In this document: one piece after another, positions 41,685 through 50,809 of the stretch | Numbering within the stretch: position 1 is the first letter of the stretch | Layout: each line of letters begins with the position of its first letter | Assembly (NCBI GenBank): GCA_023444705.1 | Contig: JAEXMB010000033.1 | Span: 1 to 64,000 of the forward strand | Reading direction: 5' to 3' | DNA from: Pseudomonadota bacterium | GTDB lineage: Bacteria; Pseudomonadota; Alphaproteobacteria; Micavibrionales; UBA2020 | Length of the DNA stretch: 64,000 nucleotides | Notes under the pieces: generated by a model | What the model was told of the DNA's origin: nothing | The model's input: the letters and a program-made list of their open reading frames with translations, nothing else | Databases searched by the model: none | Program-made: the position numbers and the translations under genes

Positions 41685-41927
41685 TCAGGCAAGCTGTTGC
41701 AAAGCGTCTTCGTGGCAATAAGCCGAAGCGTCATCCGCCCCTGATACCGGCGGCTTGACCGCATAGATCTTGAGCAATGACAGCGCGACGTTCACCTGCG
41801 TCGGCGTCATTTCATGTTCGCCCAGCGCATGCGCCTGCAACACGGCAACAAGCGCCGCCGTATCGGGAACGATATGCACAGGCGGCTGTCTTCGCGCGGG
41901 CGAAGCCGTTTTTTTGCGTGATGTCAT
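41685..41927 (-). CDS. Terminase small subunit-like protein
   Basis: 80 residues from the ATG at 41927. A basic N-terminus (TSRKKTASPARRQ) is followed by AALVAVLQAHALGEHEMTPTQ split before VNVALSLLKIY, a pattern found in small terminases of alphaproteobacterial prophages. It is first in the late block, so the promoter should lie in 41928-42095. Confidence 0.75.
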   Translation of the reverse strand: MTSRKKTASPARRQPPVHIVPDTAALVAVLQAHALGEHEMTPTQVNVALSLLKIYAVKPPVSGADDASAYCHEDALQQLA

Positions 41928-42095
41928 GGGAAAATCTTTTCGGTTGGCAGGTCGGTGTGGCTGAACCTGATAAGCGATGATGAACAAAACCTATCAAACA
42001 TGACCCCGCAGCACCAGCACAAACGCACACACGCCAGCATCACGGCATGTAATCGCTTTACGTGCCAACGCTTTAGACACGAAACTTTTTCTCCG

Positions 42096-42134
42096 TGCAA
42101 AAAGTAACGCCGGATACATCGCAACCGGCGTTAC
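42096..42134 (-). terminator. Minus-strand terminator upstream of the phage late block
   Basis: GTAACGCCGG / CCGGCGTTAC, a perfect 10-bp stem (42104-42113 and 42125-42134) with an 11-base loop, followed on the minus strand by TTTTTGC. It closes the gene at 42169-42798 and isolates the phage block from the ankyrin operons. Confidence 0.88.
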
Positions 42135-42168
42135 AATCATGAATTGATGTTGAGTAAGAACGTCTTGC

Positions 42169-42798
42169 TTACTTCTTGCCTTCCTCGACGGGGACAATCT
42201 GGACCTGCTGCGGCTGCTTGGGTGCAGGGGCAACTTGTCCCGGACGGCGCATCTTCGGCTGGTTGGCGCGGCGTTCGCGCGCTTCTTCCTCGGCTTTTTT
42301 GCGGTCTTCGATTGCTTTGCGGCGTGCCTCGGCCTCGGCTTCGCGCTTGGCCTTGAGGTCCTGCATGCGCTCAAGGCGTTTTACACGGTCCTGGCAAACA
42401 GCATAGATGTCGTATGAATTCAGGTATGCCGCACACGGATCGGTGGGCAAACTGCTGGCATCAAGTTGTCCCGGCGCTGTGGCAGGTGCGTTGCCTTGTA
42501 CAGGCGCTTGCGCCTGTGGCTGGGTCACCGGCACTGTCGGCGCGACAGGTGCCGACGGCAGGGCCGGAGGAACCGTTGAAGCTTGCGACGGCGTGTCAGT
42601 GCCCTGGAATACCGGCGGCAGCGTTTGCGCCTGCGGCGCAGACGGAGTCGTCACACCCGTGATGGGCGACGGCGTACCGCTTGTTCCCGCACTGTCGGTG
42701 CCGGTCGTGCCGCTAAAAGCCTGCGCCTGCGCAGGTTGCGCAGCGAGTGGCATGGATAGCATCGCAAGGACAGCAAAAATACCGAATGAAACGCGCAT
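42169..42798 (-). CDS. Exported Pro-rich protein with a charged coiled coil
   Basis: 209 residues from the ATG at 42798, which has GGGGAA six bases upstream. The signal peptide ends PAQAQAF. A Thr/Ser/Pro/Gln-rich low-complexity half is followed by DPCAAYLNSYDIYAVCQDRV, with two cysteines, and a highly charged helix (LKAKREAEAEARRKAIEDRK) ending in a basic tail. The Y-x-x-C-Q-x-R motif is shared with the exported protein at 42949. It has its own terminator. Function unknown; it could be a periplasmic linker. Confidence 0.72.
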   Translation of the reverse strand: MRVSFGIFAVLAMLSMPLAAQPAQAQAFSGTTGTDSAGTSGTPSPITGVTTPSAPQAQTLPPVFQGTDTPSQASTVPPALPSAPVAPTVPVTQPQAQAPVQGNAPATAPGQLDASSLPTDPCAAYLNSYDIYAVCQDRVKRLERMQDLKAKREAEAEARRKAIEDRKKAEEEARERRANQPKMRRPGQVAPAPKQPQQVQIVPVEEGKK

Positions 42799-42948
42799 AT
42801 TATTCCCCGTAGACATGGTCCAATGTGCCGACGGCCATTGCATGAAACCACCTGATATTATTAATTTTAGGCCTGTTGGCGGAATTTGAAAAGGGCGCAG
42901 GCGGTCAAAACCACCCTAAATATCCCCGTTCTTGTTGTTTTATAATGA

Positions 42949-43386
42949 TTATTTCTTTTTTGACGGCTTGGCGGCGCCGCTTTTGTCGCGCGGCGAATCC
43001 GCGGGCATCGCGTCATCGTCTTCATCATCGCTGACGCGCTTGTAATTACGCGGGGTTTCCTCAACCGGCGCGTTTTTGACGGCTTTTTTTTCGACCGCGC
43101 GCTCGCGCAGGCGTTTTTGGCAATCGGCATAAGGGGTCAGGGAATTGCGCTTGATCTCTGCCGACTCGTCCGGTCCAAGCTCTTCAAAGCATTTGCTGAC
43201 CGAGGTCACCACATGCGACCCAGCCACGGGTACCTCGGCCTGCGCGGGTGCGGGGGCTTGCGGCGCTGCAGGCGGTTCGTACTGCGCAGGTTGCTGGCGG
43301 TAATACTGCTCAAGCGCGGGTTGCTGTGCCACTGCCGCGGTGGCGAAAGCAACGCAGAAGAAAACAGCACCGGTAAGAAAACGCAT
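42949..43386 (-). CDS. Small exported protein with a two-Cys motif
   Basis: 145 residues from ATG 43386 (43395 also possible; it would overlap the ankyrin gene more). The signal peptide ends AAVAQQ, followed by a Pro/Ala/Gln-rich linker, SKCFEELGPDESAEIKRNS and PYADCQKRLRERA, then an acidic run (DDEDDDA) and a KKK end. It is coupled to the ankyrin gene upstream by stop/start overlap. It resembles the next protein in layout, so the two may be distant paralogues. Confidence 0.72.
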   Translation of the reverse strand: MRFLTGAVFFCVAFATAAVAQQPALEQYYRQQPAQYEPPAAPQAPAPAQAEVPVAGSHVVTSVSKCFEELGPDESAEIKRNSLTPYADCQKRLRERAVEKKAVKNAPVEETPRNYKRVSDDEDDDAMPADSPRDKSGAAKPSKKK

Positions 43387-45269
43387 TAAGGCCATGACGG
43401 CGGATACCCATAGGGATAGATTGGCACCTGACGCGGCGTATGCGTGCGGCCTGTTTTCTTAAGGTGCGCGTTAAACACCTCCATCAAGCGTTCCAGACGA
43501 TAGCTATAGGCGATGTCATAGGGCGTGATGCTGTTCTGGTCGCGTGCCAGCGGGTCAAAGCCGTTATCAAGCAGATGACGCACTACGCCTTCCGCCCCTG
43601 CCGCGCGCGTGATCGCCATATGCAGCGGCGTGCGGCCATTGCTGTCGCGGGCATGCCTGTCACTGCCGTGGAACATCAAACGGCGCACTTCCGCCAGCTG
43701 GCCGCTTTGCGCCGCCAGATGCAACGGCGTACGGCGGTTGCTATCGCGGGCAGAAACATCGGCCCCTTTGTTGACAAGCGCCGCCGTTACGTCTGCGCGC
43801 GCCATTGCGATTGAAAGGTGCAACGGCGAAAAACCGCTGTCATCCTGCACCTTGACGTTAGCGCCCGCCTTGATGAGTTCATGCGCAACGCCCGCGTGTT
43901 CGGCGTGCAATGCCGCCAGCAGCGGTGTGCGCTGATATTTGTCGCGCGCCTCAAGCTCCGCCCCCGCCAAAACCAGACGCGCCAGCAACGAGGCCGACAG
44001 GCCATCGCCACCCCAATGCAGCACGTTGCGCTCTATTTTATCCTTGAGCGCAGGATTGGCACCTTGCTCGAGCATGATTTCGACCAGGTCGTAAAGGCTG
44101 TTGCTTGCCGCCATCATCAAAGGCGTCACGCCGTTTTTGTCCGCACGGTTGCCGTCGGCACCCTGCCCGAGCAAAATGCGTGCCGTGGCGCGCTGGCCTG
44201 CATTGACAGCTACCAGCAACGCACTGGCCCCATCCTTGCCGTCGGCGGCATCAAGCGTGGCGCCGTTTTCCAGCAGCAGATAGACCAGTCCGGCTTTACC
44301 CGCCTTGGCCGCGATGTGCAGCGGCGTCATGCCTTTGTCGTCGTAGTGATTGGTCAGCGCGCCCTGCGTCAGCATTTCCTGCGCCAGCGCCTCGTGGCCA
44401 GCCTCGACCGCCAGATGCAATGGCGTGCGGCCTTCGTGATTGACGGCATTCAGCAGCTCCGCCGTCCAGCCCTGCAACAAGGTCATGGCACAGGCCGTGT
44501 CGCTGCGCTTGACTGCTTCGTGCAGGCAGGTCTGGCCGTCGTGCGTGGCGGCGTGCGGATCAAGACGGTAGTAAAGCAGTTTTTCAAGTGCGGCCTGATG
44601 GCCGCCGCGCACCGCGTAATGCAGTGCCGTCGCCCCCTTGCCGTCGCGCCGGTTGGGATCAGGCGTCGCTTCGACGATGCGCGCCAGCAGGTCAAGCGCG
44701 TTATTGACATTTCCAAGTTGCGCCGCCGCATGCAAGGGCAATACGCCGGCCTTGTTGGCCAGCGTCACGTCCGCGCCGGCATCAAGCAGGATGGCAGCCA
44801 GACCTGCCGTTTCCGGTTTGGCCAATGCAACGTGCAAGGGTGTATCTGTGTTCTTGGCGGCCGTATTGGGATTGGCACCACGTTCCAGCAACAACGTAAC
44901 CAGCGGCAGCGAGCCCTGTTGAAGCGCGTGATGCAAAGCCGTCTGGCCCAGCTTGTCGGCGCGCTCGACATCCGCACCGCTTCTGACGATGCGTGTGGCA
45001 AGGTCGATATTGCCCGCGATGACCGCATCCATCAAAATGGTGCGCCCGCTGGCAGCGTCAGAGATACGGTCCGCATCACGCACAAACCCGCGGTTGCGCG
45101 GGGTCAGGCGGTCGTTATCATTGAGGGCAGCCGGCAGCGGCAACATATCCTTGCCGTCCGCTGCGCCAGTGCGCGCGGTCTTGTTCTTTGCGCTGCGCGT
45201 GCGCGGCTTGGCCGCGCGGCGGCTGTGCGTATTAAAGATATGCCGGTTTTTTCTGTGACGCATGGCCAT
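43386..45269 (-). CDS. Large ankyrin repeat protein with basic N-terminus
   Basis: 627 residues. The first 35 residues are strongly basic (RHRKNRH, RRAAKPRTRSAKNKTAR), followed by about 15 ankyrin units from about 70 to 590, many close to consensus, such as KGMTPLHIAAKAGKAGLVYL and NRRTPLHLAAQSGQLAEVRR. There is no signal peptide. The C-terminus is basic, then Pro/Tyr-rich (YPYGYPPSWP). It starts 25 bases after the preceding ankyrin gene. The basic N-terminus could bind nucleic acid or act as a nuclear signal in a eukaryotic host; this is inference. Confidence 0.92.
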   Translation of the reverse strand: MAMRHRKNRHIFNTHSRRAAKPRTRSAKNKTARTGAADGKDMLPLPAALNDNDRLTPRNRGFVRDADRISDAASGRTILMDAVIAGNIDLATRIVRSGADVERADKLGQTALHHALQQGSLPLVTLLLERGANPNTAAKNTDTPLHVALAKPETAGLAAILLDAGADVTLANKAGVLPLHAAAQLGNVNNALDLLARIVEATPDPNRRDGKGATALHYAVRGGHQAALEKLLYYRLDPHAATHDGQTCLHEAVKRSDTACAMTLLQGWTAELLNAVNHEGRTPLHLAVEAGHEALAQEMLTQGALTNHYDDKGMTPLHIAAKAGKAGLVYLLLENGATLDAADGKDGASALLVAVNAGQRATARILLGQGADGNRADKNGVTPLMMAASNSLYDLVEIMLEQGANPALKDKIERNVLHWGGDGLSASLLARLVLAGAELEARDKYQRTPLLAALHAEHAGVAHELIKAGANVKVQDDSGFSPLHLSIAMARADVTAALVNKGADVSARDSNRRTPLHLAAQSGQLAEVRRLMFHGSDRHARDSNGRTPLHMAITRAAGAEGVVRHLLDNGFDPLARDQNSITPYDIAYSYRLERLMEVFNAHLKKTGRTHTPRQVPIYPYGYPPSWP

Positions 45270-45293
45270 GCCTCCATAAAAAACAATCGCGCG

Positions 45294-46406
45294 TCAGCGC
45301 CCGAAACGCGGTGGTGCCTTGGGGCCGACGAATTTCTTTTCCTCAATCAGGGCACGGTGCGCCTTCTCGAAATGGTCGCGCAGCCGGAAAGATTCTTCGC
45401 TCTTCATGAAATCGTAAAGCTCGCGATGGTTCTGCTGGCTGACAAGGTCAGCGGCGGTTTGCCCGCTTTTGTTTTGCGCCAGCGCATCAGCACCCGCGAC
45501 CAAAAGCTCGATCGCAATTTCGTCATAACCGCGTCGCGCCGCGGCCATCAATGCTGTTTCGTCATACATGTCAGGCATCGGCGCATCCACCGTGGCGCCT
45601 GCTGCCAGCAAAATTTTCACGCAATCAATCTGCTTTTTGATCACGGCGGTATGCAACGGTGTATGGCCGCTGGCATTGCGTGCATCAATATCGACACCAT
45701 GATCGATCATGGCCTGCAAAACAGCGATACGCCCGTCCGCCGCCGCCAGATGGAACGGCGTCTGCCCTTCGTTATTCCTGCATGTCGCATCAGCACCCGC
45801 CTGCAACAGCGCAACGGCATGATCGGAGGTATTGCGCCCCGCCGCCAGATGCAAGGCCGTCGCGCCGTCCTTGGTACGGCGCAGTTCAACCAGCGCACCG
45901 GCATCAAGCAAGGCCGCAATCATATCCTCGCGCGGGGCCGACAATGCCGCCAGCAAGGGCGTATCGGCACTGATGTCCTTGTTGACCAGAAGGCCGCCGG
46001 TGTTCACACCCATGCCACGGCCTGTGCGTAACAAGACGCCAAGCGCTTCGGGCTTGTTGGCATCCACCGCATACAGCACGGCGTTAAAATCACCCGTGAC
46101 GATGCTTGCACCAAGGTCGCGCAGGCAGGCGACGGTTTCACTATCGCCGTCGCTGATCGCATAGGCCAGCGCGGGCAGACCTGCGGCGTTTGGCATATCG
46201 GGTACCGCGCCCAGCGTTTTAACCGCCTCGACGATGCGGGCCTTGCCTGCCTTCTGACGGCACAATTCGTGCAAATAGGTATTGCCTTCGGACGTAACAG
46301 GCTCGTTGACCTGTTCAGGCAGAGGGCGCGGCACAGTGACCGCCGCCGTCTCGGGGGCGGTATCGGGGGCGGTGGTCTCTGCCGGTTTGTTGTCTTCTTC
46401 TTGCAC
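45294..46406 (-). CDS. Ankyrin repeat protein
   Basis: 370 residues. An acidic, Thr/Pro-rich N-terminus is followed by ankyrin units from about 38 to 330, for example EGQTPFHLAAADGRIAVLQA and SGHTPLHTAVIKKQIDCVKI. The C-terminal helix is charged (FEKAHRALIEEKKFVG) and the end is PPRFGR. No signal peptide. In an operon with its neighbours (44-base and 25-base gaps). Confidence 0.92.
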   Translation of the reverse strand: MQEEDNKPAETTAPDTAPETAAVTVPRPLPEQVNEPVTSEGNTYLHELCRQKAGKARIVEAVKTLGAVPDMPNAAGLPALAYAISDGDSETVACLRDLGASIVTGDFNAVLYAVDANKPEALGVLLRTGRGMGVNTGGLLVNKDISADTPLLAALSAPREDMIAALLDAGALVELRRTKDGATALHLAAGRNTSDHAVALLQAGADATCRNNEGQTPFHLAAADGRIAVLQAMIDHGVDIDARNASGHTPLHTAVIKKQIDCVKILLAAGATVDAPMPDMYDETALMAAARRGYDEIAIELLVAGADALAQNKSGQTAADLVSQQNHRELYDFMKSEESFRLRDHFEKAHRALIEEKKFVGPKAPPRFGR

Positions 46407-46449
46407 AGTGTGCCGTCCTTGCTTTATCGGTTCATCAGTATGGTTTATT

Positions 46450-47691
46450 TCAGCGCGGCTTTGAAGGGTAAAAACCCCCGCGCCCGCGTCTGGTGCGCAC
46501 GGGTGCCGCGCGCATATTTCTTCTGCCGCGGCGCAGTTTGGCAGAATCCGGCCATTTGCGCTGTGCGTCCATAACGATCTTGCGCGTCATCTGCTGCATC
46601 GGCGCCTGGCACACCATATCGGGTGTGCGCATTCTGCTGTCGGCGATCGTCGGGTCAGCACCCGCATCAAGCAAGGCGATCACCGTGTCGCGGCGGTTAT
46701 GGTGCGCTGCCAGCCACAAGGGCGTCTGGCCCAGGTGATTGCGCGCATTGAGGTCATGCGGCGCCAGCGCCAGCACGCGCAGGAACAGATCATGGCGCAT
46801 GCCGCGCGCCGCGATATGCAGCAGTGTGGTGCCATCATTGCGTCTGGCCTGTGGCGGCACGCCCGCCGCCAGCAAATAATCAAACGCCTGCACCCAGCCT
46901 TTCTCTGCCGCGAGCATCAGCAAGGTTTCCCCGCCCGCGCTGGCGGTTTGCAACATATCCGCCCCCGCATCATGCAGACGGCGCAGCAAATCAGCGCTTT
47001 CAACCATGCTGGTGCGGTGGCAGATCAGGAATTGCACCGGTGTCTGCCCGTCGCTGCCGCGGGCATTGATGTTGATCCCGTAGTCGATCAGCACATCAAG
47101 AAGATCCGCGCGTTGCGCCGCCAGCACGGCGCGCAAAGTATCAATGCGCAGGCCTTTTCGCGCATATGTCGTGTGGACTGCCAGCGCCTGCGGACTGCGC
47201 AACAGCAGGCGCAGGATTTCCGGCGTGCTGTCCGCCGCCAGATGAAAGGCATTCATCTCGTTACGGTCGATGTCATAGGCCGCCAGTGCGGGGTTGGCGC
47301 CGTAATGGAGCAGCCATGCCACCGCTTTTGCATCGCCCGCTATCACCGCCTGATGCAACATGGTCAAACCGCGCGGACCATAAGCGTCGATATCTGCCCC
47401 GTGGTCGAGCAACATGACCGCACTGCCGCTTTGCCCCGCACGCAACGCCGCATGCAACGGCGTCAGGTGGCTTGCGCACCGCGCATCGGCGTCACAACCC
47501 GCGCGCAGCAGCGGTTCGATCAGCGCCGTACAGCCGCGCCGCGCTGCCACATGCAAAACGCTTTCACCGTTGTCATAGCGATAGCTTGCCACATCGCCAC
47601 GCTCTGCAGGCGCAAGCGCCTGCCATATGGCCATGATATCATCAGCACTCTGGCTTGTCAGTGCGCGCGCAAACGCCGCCATAGTATTCAT
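46450..47691 (-). CDS. Ankyrin repeat protein
   Basis: 413 residues. Ankyrin units run from about 30 to 350 (for example ESVLHVAARRGCTALIEPLL, TLLHIAARGMRHDLFLRVL, LGQTPLWLAAHHNRRDTVI). The C-terminal 60 residues are basic (RRGRRNMRAAPVRTRRGRGG). No signal peptide. The start overlaps the end of the upstream ankyrin gene by four bases (ATGA), so the two are coupled. Confidence 0.92.
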   Translation of the reverse strand: MNTMAAFARALTSQSADDIMAIWQALAPAERGDVASYRYDNGESVLHVAARRGCTALIEPLLRAGCDADARCASHLTPLHAALRAGQSGSAVMLLDHGADIDAYGPRGLTMLHQAVIAGDAKAVAWLLHYGANPALAAYDIDRNEMNAFHLAADSTPEILRLLLRSPQALAVHTTYARKGLRIDTLRAVLAAQRADLLDVLIDYGININARGSDGQTPVQFLICHRTSMVESADLLRRLHDAGADMLQTASAGGETLLMLAAEKGWVQAFDYLLAAGVPPQARRNDGTTLLHIAARGMRHDLFLRVLALAPHDLNARNHLGQTPLWLAAHHNRRDTVIALLDAGADPTIADSRMRTPDMVCQAPMQQMTRKIVMDAQRKWPDSAKLRRGRRNMRAAPVRTRRGRGGFYPSKPR

Positions 47692-49127
47692 GGCTGGCGG
47701 CCGCCCGGCCCGTAATGCCCACGAAACAGCGGTTTGACGTCACGGCGCAGCGCTTCGGCAAGTATGGGAACGGTCTGCTCTTTGGCGCGCATATTGACTT
47801 GCGCGTAATACATCGCTGAATGCCCGTTGTTATCGAGCAGGCGCGGATTGGCCCCCGCCTGTAACAGCTCGCGCATCGTGTCGCCCTGCCCCAATGCTGC
47901 CGCAATCATCAGCGGCGTGCGCGCATCATGGTCATGGCGCGCGTTGGGGTCCGCACCGGCGGATAAAAGATTGGTGATTTCATGCAGGCTCGACCCTTCG
48001 ATCGCCAGCATCAACGCGGTGGCGCCGTCGCGGCTGCGTACATTCACACGCGCGCCATAGCGCAAAAAGACCGACAGCGTTGCTGTCACGCCGCCAAAAG
48101 ACATCAGGCGGTGCAACGGCGTTGCACCGCTGTGCGGGTCGTGCGCATTGACATCCGCACCCGCTTCGATCAGCAGGCGCGCGATCTGCGCGCGCACGTC
48201 ATCGTTCATGCTGCGAATACCCGCCAGATGCGCAAGCGGGGTCGTCTGCAATTGTTTAAGCACCCCCTGGCCCGTTGCCATCACCGGACGGCAGGCATCT
48301 GCCCCCTTGGCCAGCAGGACCGCAACCAATGCCGCGTCAGCGCGGTTGATCGCCAGCAACAGCGGCGTCATGCCGTCATCGCGCGCAAGATTGACCAGCG
48401 CGCCGTCATCGATCATGGCATCGACCAATGCCGCATCCGCGCGCATGACCGCAAGGTGGAACAGCGTGCGTCCCTCGCGGTCGCCGGGCAGGCGCGCGTT
48501 AAGGTCGGCGATAATTTCGCGCTGGCGCAACAAGCTTTGCGCGGCAACGGTTTTTTTGGCATTGAGAGCGGCCATCATCGGCGTGACGTGCAGCGCACTT
48601 GGCGTGCGCAAATCCACGCCCGCCGCGGCAAAGGCCAGGATGACATCACCCATGTCTTTTTCGCAGGCGCGGTGCAACAGGTCTTGCGTGGCCTGCATAT
48701 TGTCGGGGCAACCGCCACATGTGATCAGCGTGGCGGCGGCGGCGGCCTTGCCGAAATGAATCGCGTCTTGCAGCGGTGTGCGGCCTGCATCGTCAGCGAT
48801 ACCACGGCGCACATCCGCACCGGCGCGCGCCAGCAGGGCGATCATGTCGGCGCGGTCAGCGCGCGCTGCGATATGGATGGCGCTTTCGCCGCTGGCGTTG
48901 GTCGCATTGGGGGACATTCCCGCCGCCAGTTGCGCGCGCACCCCTGCGCTATCACCGTTTTTCACCATGCGAAAGAAGGCATCAACATCGCTTTGCGGGG
49001 TCAGCGCGGCGGTTTTCAAACGGTTGAACAGACTGCCCAGCACGCCTTCACTTTTTGGTTGCGCGTCGTCACCACCCGAAGGGGCGGCACTGTTTTTCGG
49101 GTCTGGCGGTCGTGGTGTAAATGACAT
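47688..49127 (-). CDS. Ankyrin repeat protein, first gene of the main operon
   Basis: 479 residues. The N-terminus is Pro/Ser-rich, then VLGSLFNRLKTAAL and about 12 ankyrin units (about 50-465), for example SGESAIHIAARADRADMIAL, HDARTPLMIAAALGQGDTM. No signal peptide. The protein ends GHYGPGGRQP. The 160 bases upstream hold an inverted repeat (49131-49203) and an A+T-rich stretch, so the operon promoter is probably here. Confidence 0.92.
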   Translation of the reverse strand: MSFTPRPPDPKNSAAPSGGDDAQPKSEGVLGSLFNRLKTAALTPQSDVDAFFRMVKNGDSAGVRAQLAAGMSPNATNASGESAIHIAARADRADMIALLARAGADVRRGIADDAGRTPLQDAIHFGKAAAAATLITCGGCPDNMQATQDLLHRACEKDMGDVILAFAAAGVDLRTPSALHVTPMMAALNAKKTVAAQSLLRQREIIADLNARLPGDREGRTLFHLAVMRADAALVDAMIDDGALVNLARDDGMTPLLLAINRADAALVAVLLAKGADACRPVMATGQGVLKQLQTTPLAHLAGIRSMNDDVRAQIARLLIEAGADVNAHDPHSGATPLHRLMSFGGVTATLSVFLRYGARVNVRSRDGATALMLAIEGSSLHEITNLLSAGADPNARHDHDARTPLMIAAALGQGDTMRELLQAGANPRLLDNNGHSAMYYAQVNMRAKEQTVPILAEALRRDVKPLFRGHYGPGGRQP

Positions 49128-49130
49128 CGC

Positions 49131-49203
49131 TTGAACACTGAAAAGACGCGCATGACGCGCATGATGCGCGCGGGGCGTGACGGCAATAACGTAGAGTGTT
49201 CAA
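49131..49203. promoter_or_regulatory. Inverted repeat upstream of the ankyrin operon
   Basis: TTGAACACT (49131-49139) and AGTGTTCAA (49195-49203) are perfect 9-base inverted arms 55 bases apart, with short GCGCATGA-type direct repeats between them. They lie immediately before the first ankyrin gene and could be regulator half-sites or a looped structure. Confidence 0.45.
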
Positions 49204-49286
49204 GTCATAGCACCCGCGGCTGGGGGTGACAACCGTTTATGACAAGATTATCCGCTGATTTGTAATTATATTATAGTGTTATGTTA

Positions 49287-49817
49287 TTATGGTGCGGGTT
49301 TTTGGCCAGCACCTTTGAATGCCGCCTGCGGCGCGCGCAAGGTCACTTCTTTTTTAAGCGCCATGTCTTCTTCACCTTGCGGATCGGGCAAGGCCGCCAG
49401 CAAGCGCGTGCTGAGTTTCTTTTGCCCTTCGTTAAGGTCCCATCCCTCGGATTTGCGTTTACGCATTTGCGTTAGCAGAATTTCAAGCGCGCTTTCCTTG
49501 CCGAGAGTAAGGTTCGGGTCCGCGCCACGGTCCAGCAAGGATTGCGCAGCACTCAGATGGTCGTTGCGGACATAAGAAATCAAAAACGTATCGCCGTCAG
49601 GCTTGCCGTTGACACTGGCATTGATGTCCGCGCCTGCCGCCAGCGCAAGATCGATCATATCCCAGTGGTGGGTGGCGTGGCCCTGCCGCAAGACCGCCTG
49701 CGCATCCGCACCTTTATCAAGCGCCTGTTTAAGCATCGTCAGATCCTTGGTTGCAAAACAAACATCAAGCGCAAGGGCAAGCGCGCGCTTCACATTTTCG
49801 GGGTTGGCGGTATTCAT
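49287..49817 (-). CDS. Short ankyrin-like protein
   Basis: 176 residues from the ATG at 49817, which overlaps the metalloprotease stop (ATGA). Three or four degenerate ankyrin units (KDLTMLKQALDKGADAQAVL, HHWDMIDLALAAGADINASV, DHLSAAQSLLDRGADPNLTL) are followed by a charged C-terminus. No signal peptide. Translational coupling links it to the putative protease and suggests a shared function or a target/partner relation. Confidence 0.8.
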   Translation of the reverse strand: MNTANPENVKRALALALDVCFATKDLTMLKQALDKGADAQAVLRQGHATHHWDMIDLALAAGADINASVNGKPDGDTFLISYVRNDHLSAAQSLLDRGADPNLTLGKESALEILLTQMRKRKSEGWDLNEGQKKLSTRLLAALPDPQGEEDMALKKEVTLRAPQAAFKGAGQKPAP

Positions 49818-50809
49818 GCGACCCTCATGCTGAAACTGTAGCCGGACATTTTGGGGTCGCGCGCCCTTTGCCGCGGAACGCGGATATTCGACAGGCGTAA
49901 AATATCCTGCCACTCCTCGCTGTGCCGCGCCTGGTCCTTGATGAATTCTTTGACCGGCGGATAGTTCAAGAACCGCTTTCCTGCCTTGATCACGTCGGCG
50001 TTATCTGCGGATGCATGCATGACCTTGGCCGTTTCGCGGCAGAACAGCGCATACGCCTCCTCATCACGGCCATAGAGCGCCCTGACAATGTTGTGCGGCG
50101 TTTCATAGCGTTGGTGATATGCTTGCGCCGCATCGTTGAACTTCATGGCAAGCAGATGGTGCGATATGCGCGTATGCATATGTCTGCCCACGATATCGTG
50201 CGCCAGCGCCGCTGTTTCGTCGAGCGATAGCGCGCTGATGTCGTGCTTGCACGCATGCCTGCGCACAGCCGCCAGAATATCGTCGGTATAATGAATAGGC
50301 GAGGTACCAAGCACCAGCGTACTGGCCTTGTTCGCGTATTTGAAAAAGTCGCTATCAAGACCAAAGCGCTGGATGTGGCGCAGGGCCGCAAAAGCATCGG
50401 CACGGCATTCGCCTTCATGGCCGCCGATCATCCCGCGCTCCATCACCTGATGGCCGATTTCGTGGTCGAGTACATAGAGCGTGCGCATTTCAAGCGTATA
50501 GCGCGGCGTGAACACCCCGGGCATCTCGCGCAACAGGCCGATCATCTTGATCCCCGCCACGCCGCCCAGTACGGTGGGATGATACGCCATGCCCGCAGCG
50601 TTGCGTTTTTTGATATATGCGCTTTCCTGATGGATGCGTGCGCGCAGGGCACGCGTTTTCTCGCTCAGGTCATCGGCGATCGCGCTCGAGATAAAAACAG
50701 GCGCGTCGCTGTCGGTGACGAAAACGACCAGACGCTGCAGACGCTCGGGAAAGCTCTGACAGGCATCGCGCAGGGAGTGCTGCACTGTGGTGTGAAGATC
50801 GTTTTGCAT
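49814..50809 (-). CDS. Putative zinc metalloprotease (gluzincin-like), first paralogue
   Basis: 331 residues, no signal peptide. A zinc motif LYVLDHEIGHQV has HEIGH at about 116-120; E134 in GECRADAFAALRH is a plausible third ligand. The N-terminal part (LVVFVTDSDAPVFIS, RIHQESAYIKKRNAAGMAYH) and the C-terminal part (FLNYPPVKEFI) are shared with the protein at 50965, so this is a family, not a chance motif. I cannot place it in a known peptidase family. It is coupled to a short ankyrin gene. A cytosolic or injected protease is possible. Confidence 0.78.
   Translation of the reverse strand: MQNDLHTTVQHSLRDACQSFPERLQRLVVFVTDSDAPVFISSAIADDLSEKTRALRARIHQESAYIKKRNAAGMAYHPTVLGGVAGIKMIGLLREMPGVFTPRYTLEMRTLYVLDHEIGHQVMERGMIGGHEGECRADAFAALRHIQRFGLDSDFFKYANKASTLVLGTSPIHYTDDILAAVRRHACKHDISALSLDETAALAHDIVGRHMHTRISHHLLAMKFNDAAQAYHQRYETPHNIVRALYGRDEEAYALFCRETAKVMHASADNADVIKAGKRFLNYPPVKEFIKDQARHSEEWQDILRLSNIRVPRQRARDPKMSGYSFSMRVA

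Noticed and set aside
42899..42914. Hairpin GGCGGT / ACCACC after the 42949 gene as a terminator
   Set aside because: Short imperfect stem and no T-run; not convincing.
43818..46031. Long plus-strand frame of more than 700 codons opposite the ankyrin genes
   Set aside because: It runs antisense across two ankyrin genes with perfect repeats and has His/Arg/Gln-rich shadow composition.
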